Assembly: GCA_029248825.1 (NCBI GenBank)
Contig: JAQWIP010000131.1
Coordinates: forward strand, 1-5,912
Length of the DNA stretch: 5,912 nucleotides
DNA from: Alphaproteobacteria bacterium
GTDB lineage: Bacteria > Pseudomonadota > Alphaproteobacteria > RS24
Reading direction: 5' to 3'
The first letter of the stretch is position 1, and every line of letters starts with the position of its first letter. The notes under the pieces were generated by a model. It made no database searches, was not told the DNA's origin, and worked only from the letters and a program-made list of their open reading frames with translations. Below, piece after piece: positions 1-5,328 of this stretch. Both the position numbers and the translations under genes were made by a program.

Positions 1-575
1 ACAATCTCGTCGGCAAACAGGCCGGCTTCTTGTGCAGCGGCCATGCGTTGCTGGCTTTGCAGCGAATATTCGTCTTGCGCTTCGCGCGATACATTATAGC
101 GCTCGGCGACGATATCGGCGGTTTCAATCATCGGCATCCAAAGCGCTGGGTAGGTGCCCATCAGTTTTTCTTCCGTGATGTTATTATAGTTAGCGCCTTG
201 CATTTGCACCATGGGAATGCTTTCCACGCCGGCACCAATGGCCACGGGAACATTTTCATTTTGCACACGGCCAGCGGCCATGGCGATGGTTTGCAGACCC
301 GACGAGCAGAAACGGTTCACCGTCACACCCGATGTGGTTACCGGGCAACCGGCCCAAAGGGCGGCAAGACGACCAACATTTTGACCCGTCGCGCCTTCTG
401 GCGTGCCGCAGCCCATGATGACGTCTTCGACTTCACCGGCATCAATGCCTGCGCGCTCGATGGCGTGCTGAATGGCGTGACCACCCATGGCCGCGCCATG
501 TGTCATGTTAAACCCACCCCGACCCGACTTGGCTAGGCCTGTGCGTGCGCTCGAAACGATTACAGCTTCTCTCAT
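1..575 (-). CDS. Thiolase (acetyl-CoA C-acyltransferase family), N-terminal part, cut by window edge
   Basis: Translation of the minus strand from the ATG at 575-573 gives 191 uninterrupted residues starting MREAVIVSSARTGLAKSGRG, the typical N-terminus of thiolases, which condense or cleave acyl-CoA and acetyl-CoA in the cytoplasm. The nucleophile motif NRFCSSGLQ is present with Cys90 as the catalytic cysteine, preceded by the conserved stretch GTPEGATGQNVGR (57-69) and followed by AGVESIPM, where family members usually have GGxESMS-like residues. The other catalytic residues, the His of GHP and the second Cys of CxG, lie in the C-terminal half outside the window. Full-length thiolases are about 390 residues, so roughly half is here. 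GGGAG six bases before the ATG supports the start. Degradative (FadA-like) and biosynthetic (PhaA-like) roles cannot be separated from this part; the sequence leans to the acyl-CoA degradative type. No frameshift or missing residue is seen. Confidence 0.95.
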   Translation of the reverse strand, partial: MREAVIVSSARTGLAKSGRGGFNMTHGAAMGGHAIQHAIERAGIDAGEVEDVIMGCGTPEGATGQNVGRLAALWAGCPVTTSGVTVNRFCSSGLQTIAMAAGRVQNENVPVAIGAGVESIPMVQMQGANYNNITEEKLMGTYPALWMPMIETADIVAERYNVSREAQDEYSLQSQQRMAAAQEAGLFADEI

Positions 576-580
576 AATAT

Positions 581-586
581 GCTCCC
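581..586 (-). promoter_or_regulatory. Ribosome binding site of the thiolase gene
   Basis: On the minus strand GGGAGC lies five bases upstream of the ATG at 575. It is a good Shine-Dalgarno match and fixes the start. The alpha/beta hydrolase gene has a closely similar site. Confidence 0.7.
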
Positions 587-620
587 ATTTTTGCAAATTG
601 GTTTTCGTCAAACTGGGCGG

Positions 621-649
621 ATATTGCGCCAAGGACGATAAAATTTCAA
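621..649 (-). promoter_or_regulatory. Possible sigma-70-type promoter of the thiolase gene
   Basis: On the minus strand TTGAAA (649-644) and CAATAT (626-621) are separated by exactly 17 bases. This would start transcription near 613 and give a leader of about 38 bases. The -35 box matches TTGACA at five of six positions but the -10 box is weak (three of six against TATAAT), so this is a position- and spacing-based guess. Confidence 0.3.
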
Positions 650-689
650 TGGAATAATCCGCCCTTCCCCAATTTTCAAAAAACCCCAT

Positions 690-852
690 CGCGTTCACGA
701 AAACTTAGGACATTCAGCCCATACTCCTAGATGTCGCGAAACAACAATAAGAAGAGAGAAGAATAAGAAGAAACAGCGACGCTCAAAAAGAAGACGCCGA
801 ACACGAGGGCGCAAAACAAACGAGGGGCCTCTTTTATAGAGGCCTCTTTTTT
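690..852 (+). ncRNA. Candidate small RNA or leader transcript ending at an orphan terminator
   Basis: The gap 576-912 holds a strong rightward terminator at 823-852, yet no plus-strand gene precedes it: the gene to the left is on the minus strand. Something short must therefore be transcribed rightward if the terminator is used. Before it lies a strikingly purine-rich stretch (about 738-820) with repeated GAAGA/AAGAA words and hardly any T, flanked by a 5-base inverted repeat, GTCGC (733-737) and GCGAC (776-780). A long single-stranded region before a stable 3' hairpin with a T tract is a layout seen in small RNAs, but I recognise no family. It could also be an untranslated leader of msrB with an attenuator. 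The 5' end is a guess; no convincing sigma-70 promoter was found. Confidence 0.25.
823..852 (+). terminator. Rho-independent terminator upstream of msrB
   Basis: The arms AGGGGCCTCT (823-832) and AGAGGCCTCT (838-847) pair over 10 base pairs, including one G-U, around the 5-base loop TTTAT. A run of six T (847-852) follows directly. The orientation is rightward. On the minus strand the bases after the stem are only moderately T-rich, so leftward use is less likely. It lies 60 bases before the msrB start and would insulate msrB from, or attenuate, transcription coming from the left. Confidence 0.8.
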
Positions 853-912
853 ACTGCAAAATCGTCATGCTCCTGCCATGGTGCCGCCATATTTGATGGC
901 TAGATTGGAAAC

Positions 913-1509
913 ATGGAAAATACAAAAAATAATCTTCGAACCCCGCCCTCCAAGCGAACCTCTCCCGCGCGCCTGGAAGACGCCCTTTTGGTCGTTCTTC
1001 TGGCGGGCGTTCTCTTGGGCTTTAGTTTCTTTGGCGCGGCGGCGCAGACTTATTCTGGCACCTTCACCAAACCGTCCGACAAAGACCTCAAGCAATCGCT
1101 CTCGCCGATCCAATATGCGGTGACGCAAGACGATAAAACCGAGCCGCCTTATCGCAATCGATATTGGAATGAAAAAAAGCCCGGCATTTACGTCGATATC
1201 GTTTCGGGCGAACCTTTGTTCTCTTCGCTCGATAAATATGACAGCGGCACGGGCTGGCCGAGTTTCACCCGACCTTTGGTCGAAAAAACGCTGGTCGAAA
1301 AAGATGATTGGAAAATCTTCCTCCGGCGCACTGAATTGCGCTCGAAACTAGCCGATAGTCATTTAGGCCATGTGTTTGACGATGGCCCTGCCCCAACGGG
1401 TTTGCGCTATTGCATTAATTCTGCCGCGCTGCGCTTCGTGCCTTTGGCCGATATGAAAGCGCAAGGCTATGGCGAATTTGTGCCCGCTTTCAAAAAAGCA
1501 GGGTTTTAA
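913..1509 (+). CDS. msrB: Exported peptide-methionine (R)-S-oxide reductase MsrB
   Basis: 198 residues. The C-terminal 130 or so form an MsrB domain, which reduces the R epimer of methionine sulfoxide in proteins. Visible family motifs are SGEPLFSS (98-105), KYDSGTGWPSF (108-118), the histidine-rich SHLGHVFDDGP (149-159) and GLRYCINSAALRF (163-175), with Cys167 as the catalytic cysteine. Cys167 is the only cysteine in the protein, so there is neither a resolving cysteine nor the two CxxC zinc sites found in many MsrBs. Residues 25-44 are a hydrophobic segment ending GAAA-QT, a plausible Sec signal peptide cleaved after Ala44, though it could stay as a membrane anchor; this places the enzyme in the periplasm. 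An in-frame TAG at 901-903 and the lack of another ATG near the N-terminus fix the start at 913, although the ribosome site (GGAA, 907-910) is close and weak. The next gene starts 92 bases downstream on the same strand, with no clear terminator between. Confidence 0.95.
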   Translation: MENTKNNLRTPPSKRTSPARLEDALLVVLLAGVLLGFSFFGAAAQTYSGTFTKPSDKDLKQSLSPIQYAVTQDDKTEPPYRNRYWNEKKPGIYVDIVSGEPLFSSLDKYDSGTGWPSFTRPLVEKTLVEKDDWKIFLRRTELRSKLADSHLGHVFDDGPAPTGLRYCINSAALRFVPLADMKAQGYGEFVPAFKKAGF

Positions 1510-1601
1510 CTCAACGGATAAAATACCCGCTTGAGTGGTCTGGCTGTTTTGGGCATGCTGGCTGGCGAAATCTTTCTTTTGCAAAACCAAGCGAGCGTCC
1601 A

Positions 1602-2558
1602 ATGTCCAACTCTTCCGACCCAACCGCCTTTCTCGATGGGCTTATTGCTGGCTATCAAGGGGTCGCCCAGAGTTGGGAATGCGATTTAATGGGACACTTA
1701 AATGTGTCGTTTTATTTTGGCCGCTCGTCCGACCATGCGTTTTTTACCCGCCACGCTTTGGCCATGAGCCCCAGCCAGATGCGCGCGCAAAACATCGGCA
1801 CGGTGGCGCTAGAAGAACATGTCCGCTTCCATCGCGAAGTGGCCTCTGGCGGCACGATGATCGGGCGCAGTGCGCCGATTGAAATCGGCGAAAAAACCAT
1901 GACCATTCACCAAGAGTTTCGCGATAGCGAGGCCAATTTACTCTGCACGTTTAAAACGCGCATCGGCCATTTCGATACCGCCGCGCGCCGCCTTGTGCCT
2001 TGGCGCGAGGCAACGCTGGAGGCCGCGCATAAATATCAGATTGCCCAACCCGATTTCAGCGCGCCGAAATTTTTATCCGGCAATGGTCGCGTGCCCGCCA
2101 TCACCCGCGAGCAAACCCAAGCCGAAGGTTTTGTGCGGTGCGGCGGGGCGGGCGTCAACAGTTGGGAATGCGACCAATTTAGCCATATGAATACAATGTT
2201 CTATGCCCGCCGCCTGACCGAAGCGGCGCCGCATATGTGGCGCGCCATGGGCCATGATTTGCTCGACGGCGTGCGCCAAGGGCTCGGCTCGGTGGTCGGC
2301 GAAATCTGCCTGTCTTATTTGGCCGAAGTCCGCGAGGGCGACATCCTCGAGACTTACTCGAGCATTCGCGAGGTAAATGAAAAAACCGTCCTCATCGAAC
2401 ACCGCTTGTTCAATGCCGAAACGGGCGAGCTATCGGCTTTGGCGCGCCTGCGCGTGGTTCATTTCAATCTGACCACACGCCGCGCGCAAAACTGGCCAGA
2501 CGATATGCGACAAACCATTGAGGCAAATTTAGTGCCTTTGGACGCAGCGAAAAGCTAA
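1602..2558 (+). CDS. Tandem double-hotdog acyl-CoA thioesterase-like protein
   Basis: 318 residues made of two related hotdog halves. The first carries SWECDLMGHLNVSFYF (24-39), the second SWECDQFSHMNTMFYA (187-202), an internal repeat offset by 163 residues. Each half continues with a matching strand region: EKTMTIHQEFRD then IGHFD in the first, EKTVLIEHRLFN then VVHFN in the second. D-x-x-G/S-H-x-N-x-x-x-Y is the hallmark of the 4-hydroxybenzoyl-CoA thioesterase-like group, and Asp28 and Asp191 sit where such enzymes keep the catalytic acid. The likely reaction is hydrolysis of a cytoplasmic acyl-CoA thioester; the substrate cannot be told, although fused-hotdog thioesterases acting on small polar acyl-CoAs are known. 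There is no signal peptide. The first in-frame ATG is used; the ribosome site is weak (GAGCG about six bases upstream). The nearby thiolase and alpha/beta hydrolase fit acyl metabolism. The stop codon overlaps that of the convergent hydrolase gene. Confidence 0.85.
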   Translation: MSNSSDPTAFLDGLIAGYQGVAQSWECDLMGHLNVSFYFGRSSDHAFFTRHALAMSPSQMRAQNIGTVALEEHVRFHREVASGGTMIGRSAPIEIGEKTMTIHQEFRDSEANLLCTFKTRIGHFDTAARRLVPWREATLEAAHKYQIAQPDFSAPKFLSGNGRVPAITREQTQAEGFVRCGGAGVNSWECDQFSHMNTMFYARRLTEAAPHMWRAMGHDLLDGVRQGLGSVVGEICLSYLAEVREGDILETYSSIREVNEKTVLIEHRLFNAETGELSALARLRVVHFNLTTRRAQNWPDDMRQTIEANLVPLDAAKS

Positions 2559-3454
2559 ACGCCCGCGCGGATGCAAATCTCGGCGCGCACTAAATCAGGC
2601 ACTTCCATCGGCAGAAAATGCGAACTGCCTGGCACGGTTTCGATTTTTTTATCTACCGATAACCCCTCAAACGGTTTGCGAAGATAGGTCGTCGAGCCGC
2701 GCTCGGCCATGAGCAAAGTCAGCGGCACGCTCAACCGCGCAATCGGCTTGGCGACATTGATTTGCGGGCCCTTAAAGTTGGCCGCCTCCCAAAGCGGCGC
2801 GCAGGCCAAAGTCATCCCGTCTGCTTCGCGCGCGCTTTTGGGCAATAGGCCGCCGTGCAAATAGGCTTGCAAAAACCCATCCGCCCAAGTGGCAAAAGCG
2901 CCGCGCCCCGTATAGGCTTTTTCGATGACCGCCAAGCTTGGCCAATCGGCTTTGCGTTTGGCCGCCATTTCGGCCAAAGCCAGACCCGAGTTGGGCGCAA
3001 TTTTACCCATCCACCGCATCATCATTTGCATGGCGAAATTGATTTTCGGGGTCACCACGGGGTCGGCCAAAATCAGCCCCGCCACGAGGTCGGGACGTTT
3101 GGCGGCCACTAAAATAGACGTGCAACCGCCCATGGAATGTCCGCCCAGCCAAATTTTCTCGCCCGCCTGTTCCGCCAAATGGGCGACGAGATATTCCAAA
3201 TCATCGGCATAAATATGCCAGCCGCGCATCGCGCTCGGCTCGGCCGGCAAACGGGTGCGGCCATGGCCGCGCGCATCCCAAGCATAGACGTCAAACTTAT
3301 CTTGCAAGGGTTCCAGCAGCGGCGCATAGGTTTGCCCGTTAAACCCATTGGCATGCGCCCAATGCAAAACCGGCTTCTTCGCGCCCTCTCCCGCTTGGCT
3401 CCACTGACATATGGATAGCTCGCCTTGCGGCACGCGATACTCGAATCTTTGCAT
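2555..3454 (-). CDS. Alpha/beta hydrolase
   Basis: 299 residues, the usual size of a single-domain alpha/beta hydrolase. Motifs in order: the oxyanion-loop type HANGF (34-38), the WDARGHGRT turn (59-67), the nucleophile elbow GGHSMGG with Ser107, and near the C-terminus GSSHFLPME with His279 as the catalytic base. The acid is probably Glu251 in LLMAERGST, where Asp is more common; this assignment is uncertain. A cap region lies between about 135 and 230, with a methionine-rich helix around FAMQMMMRWM. No signal peptide is seen, so it is cytoplasmic. The substrate, an ester, lactone or similar, cannot be named; the family is too broad. The start is well supported by GGGGAG five bases upstream. 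The gene is divergent from the permease operon and converges on the double-hotdog gene, whose stop it overlaps. Confidence 0.92.
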   Translation of the reverse strand: MQRFEYRVPQGELSICQWSQAGEGAKKPVLHWAHANGFNGQTYAPLLEPLQDKFDVYAWDARGHGRTRLPAEPSAMRGWHIYADDLEYLVAHLAEQAGEKIWLGGHSMGGCTSILVAAKRPDLVAGLILADPVVTPKINFAMQMMMRWMGKIAPNSGLALAEMAAKRKADWPSLAVIEKAYTGRGAFATWADGFLQAYLHGGLLPKSAREADGMTLACAPLWEAANFKGPQINVAKPIARLSVPLTLLMAERGSTTYLRKPFEGLSVDKKIETVPGSSHFLPMEVPDLVRAEICIRAGV

Positions 3455-3459
3455 AATGG

Positions 3460-3465
3460 CTCCCC
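3460..3465 (-). promoter_or_regulatory. Ribosome binding site of the alpha/beta hydrolase gene
   Basis: GGGGAG on the minus strand, five bases before the ATG at 3454. It is a strong match that settles the start. Confidence 0.7.
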
Positions 3466-3480
3466 ACGCTCTTGAGAATG

Positions 3481-3508
3481 AATATGCACCACGGCTCTAA
3501 AAAGGCAA
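3481..3508 (-). promoter_or_regulatory. Possible promoter of the alpha/beta hydrolase gene
   Basis: On the minus strand TTGCCT (3508-3503) and CATATT (3486-3481) are 16 bases apart in the divergent region, placing the transcript start near 3474, about 20 bases before the ATG. Both boxes are imperfect; there is no other support. Confidence 0.3.
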
Positions 3509-3539
3509 GTCGAGCGCAACAGGCTTCCTAGGCAAAGGT

Positions 3540-3568
3540 TTGTTTATGTGCTAGTCAGCAGGTCTATT
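3540..3568 (+). promoter_or_regulatory. Weak candidate promoter of the permease operon
   Basis: TTGTTT (3540-3545) and TCTATT (3563-3568) are 17 bases apart. If used, transcription would begin near 3575, after the upstream GTG at 3548 and before the ATG at 3620, which agrees with the shorter permease start. The boxes match consensus at only three and four of six positions. Confidence 0.2.
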
Positions 3569-3619
3569 CTACAGAAATTTTTCGAGGAACCTGCGCCTCC
3601 CTTTGAGTGGCTCGCCATC

Positions 3620-4546
3620 ATGTTGATTTATCTTCCCATTGCTGAAATGAGCGCCAATGTCATGACCCTGATTGGCATGGGCGGCTTGGTGGGATTTATG
3701 TCGGGCATGTTTGGCGTCGGCGGCGGGTTTTTAATGACGCCGCTGCTGATTTTCATCGGCGTGCCGCCGGCCGTGGCTGTGGCCTCGGAGGCCAATCAAA
3801 TTGTCGCCTCTTCGGTGTCGGGCGGCTTGGCGTATTGGCAACGCCGCGCGGTCGATATTCCCATGGGGCTTATTTTGATGACCGGCGGTTTGGCAGGCTC
3901 TTATAGCGGCGTGCAATTGTTCAAAACCTTGCGCGCCATGGGGCAAGTCGATTTGCTCATCTCGCTTTCCTACGTGGTTTTCCTCGGCGTCATTGGCGCT
4001 TTAATGTTGCGCGAAAGCATTCAGGTGATTATCGCGGCGCGCAAAGGCAGCCCCGTGCAGGCTCGCCGACCCGGACAACATAGTTGGATTTTGCGACTGC
4101 CGTTTCGGATGCGGTTTCGCCGCTCGAAACTTTATATCAGCGTTATTCCACCGCTCGTCATCGGTTATTTTGTCGGCACGCTCTCGGCCATTATGGGCGT
4201 TGGCGGCGGCTTTATTATGGTGCCTGCGATGATTTATATTTTGCGCATGCCGACCAATGTGGTGATTGGCACGTCGCTATTTCAAATTATTTTCGTCACG
4301 GCTTCGGTGACGATTTTCCACGCGGTCGAAAACCAAACCGTCGATATTGTGCTGGCCAGTTTGCTGATGATTGGCGGCGTGCTTGGCGCGCAAGTTGGCG
4401 CGCGCGTCGGCCAACGCCTGCGCGGCGAACAATTGCGGGCGCTGCTGGCGCTTATTGTTTTGGGGGTCGGGGTTAAATTACTGCTCGACTTGGTCAATCA
4501 GCCAGATGAATTATTCTCGCTCACCCGAATCGGAGTGGGCGGATGA
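3620..4546 (+). CDS. TauE/SafE family (sulfite exporter-like) membrane permease
   Basis: From the ATG at 3620 the protein has 308 residues and is mostly hydrophobic helices, as in TauE/SafE (DUF81) permeases, some of which move sulfite, sulfonates or other sulfur-containing anions across the inner membrane. It shows the family's internal duplication: FGVGGGFLMTPLLIF (31-45) and MGVGGGFIMVPAMIY (192-206). A basic, probably cytoplasmic loop (about 142-176, with RRPGQHSW and RFRRSK) joins the halves. The frame is open back to a GTG at 3548, which would add 24 non-hydrophobic residues; I prefer 3620 because MLIYLPIAEMSAN resembles the N-terminus I remember from homologs (MQIYLPIA-like). The GTG does have AAAGG nine bases upstream, so the point is open. 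The gene's TGA overlaps the next gene's ATG. The substrate is unproven; the CcdA-type protein in the same operon suits a sulfur role. Confidence 0.92.
   Translation: MLIYLPIAEMSANVMTLIGMGGLVGFMSGMFGVGGGFLMTPLLIFIGVPPAVAVASEANQIVASSVSGGLAYWQRRAVDIPMGLILMTGGLAGSYSGVQLFKTLRAMGQVDLLISLSYVVFLGVIGALMLRESIQVIIAARKGSPVQARRPGQHSWILRLPFRMRFRRSKLYISVIPPLVIGYFVGTLSAIMGVGGGFIMVPAMIYILRMPTNVVIGTSLFQIIFVTASVTIFHAVENQTVDIVLASLLMIGGVLGAQVGARVGQRLRGEQLRALLALIVLGVGVKLLLDLVNQPDELFSLTRIGVGG
4532..4535 (+). promoter_or_regulatory. Ribosome binding site of the Alph_Pro_TM gene inside the permease gene
   Basis: GGAG lies within the last codons of the permease gene, seven bases before the ATG at 4543. With the ATGA start/stop overlap at 4543-4546 it points to translational coupling. 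Confidence 0.65.
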
Positions 4547-5325
4547 GGGCGCTGATTTCATCTTGCCTGCTCGCCTTGCTGGCGCTCGTCTTTTCGGGGG
4601 AGCGCGCGCATGCCACTGAGTTTAAAAACGTGTTGGTGACCGATGTGTCGAAAGACCAAATTTCCATCCGCTCGAATTATAGCGGCGAGACGCTTTTGCT
4701 GTTTGGCGCCATCGATACCCTGCCCTACGGCGAAGTCGACGGCGTGGTTGTGGTGTTGCGCGGCCCCGCCCAAGACATCACCTTGCGCAAGAAAAACAAA
4801 CAATTCGGCATATGGATCAATGGCCCGGCTTATCGGCTGGGCGATTTGCCGAGTTTTTATGCGGTGGCCAGCTCGCGCCCCTTGGCTGATTTACTGCCCC
4901 GCGCGCGCCGCGCCGAGCTGGGCATTGGCGCCGATGTCTTGAAAGCCAGCAATCTCGACAGCGCACAAAACGACCCAGAACAAGCAGAACAAGAAGCCAC
5001 ACAAGCTTTCTTGCGCTTGAAACAAAGTGCCAATTTATTTGCCGCGCAAAGCGATGCGGTAGAAATCATCCGTGAAAAATTATTCCGCGCTGAAATCAAC
5101 CTACCCGCAGGCATGCCCGTTGGCGCCTATACGACCGAGTTTTTCGCTTTTAAAGATGGCGCGCTCATTGGCTATCAAATCGGCGAGCTGCCTGTCGACA
5201 TCGTCGGCGCGGGACATATATTGCATGAGGCGGCATATAATATGTCGCTGATTTATGGTCTGTTTGGCGTTGCCCTCGCGGTGTTCATGGGCTGGGCGGT
5301 CGCGATTATTTTTAGGCGGAGATAA
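4543..5325 (+). CDS. Alph_Pro_TM (TIGR02186-type) periplasmic protein with C-terminal membrane anchor
   Basis: 260 residues. Residues 1-24 are a Sec signal peptide (MRALISSCLLALLALVF, cleavage probably at AHA-TEF after Ala24; no lipobox around Cys8). The body, 25 to about 230, is predicted periplasmic, with alternating strand-like segments such as DGVVVVLRGPAQDITLRKK and NGPAYRLGDLPSFYAVASSRPL, a Glu/Gln/Ala-rich probably helical segment (165-190) and a second strand-rich part (INLPAGMPVGAYTTEFFAF). Residues 236-257 are one transmembrane helix followed by the basic tail RRR, so the C-terminus should be cytoplasmic. This arrangement and sequence match what I know as the alphaproteobacterial Alph_Pro_TM family, which often lies next to TauE/SafE genes; its function is unknown. 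The start overlaps the permease stop, so the two products probably work together, perhaps as a periplasmic partner of the transporter. Two in-frame stops end the gene (TAA then TAG at 5326-5328). Confidence 0.88.
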   Translation: MRALISSCLLALLALVFSGERAHATEFKNVLVTDVSKDQISIRSNYSGETLLLFGAIDTLPYGEVDGVVVVLRGPAQDITLRKKNKQFGIWINGPAYRLGDLPSFYAVASSRPLADLLPRARRAELGIGADVLKASNLDSAQNDPEQAEQEATQAFLRLKQSANLFAAQSDAVEIIREKLFRAEINLPAGMPVGAYTTEFFAFKDGALIGYQIGELPVDIVGAGHILHEAAYNMSLIYGLFGVALAVFMGWAVAIIFRRR

Positions 5326-5328
5326 TAG

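Noticed and set aside
30..536. 168-residue open frame on the plus strand
   Set aside because: It lies wholly opposite the thiolase, whose protein carries clear family motifs; the plus-strand translation is His/Arg-rich with no recognisable domain, typical of an antisense shadow.
731..838. Possible tiny basic peptides: MSRNNNKKREE (731-766) and, in another frame, a Lys/Arg-rich run (762-838) ending before the terminator loop
   Set aside because: The first has no ribosome site and only 11 residues; the second has no start codon. A purine-rich stretch gives Lys, Arg and Glu codons by composition alone.
1510..1535. Hairpin CTCAACGG / CCGCTTGAG just after the msrB stop
   Set aside because: Eight pairs with a bulged base and no T tract after it, so it is not a convincing terminator; at most an mRNA 3' structure.
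1531..1689. Hydrophobic frame from TTG 1531 (LSGLAVLGMLAGEIFLL...)
   Set aside because: No ribosome site, a weak start codon, and it runs into the well-supported double-hotdog gene in a different frame.
2073..2402. 109-residue minus-strand open frame inside the double-hotdog gene
   Set aside because: Antisense to conserved hotdog motifs, no domain and no context; a shadow.
3549..3560. Dyad TGCT-AGTC-AGCA inside the possible permease promoter
   Set aside because: Only four base pairs; expected by chance at this length and no regulator gene is nearby.
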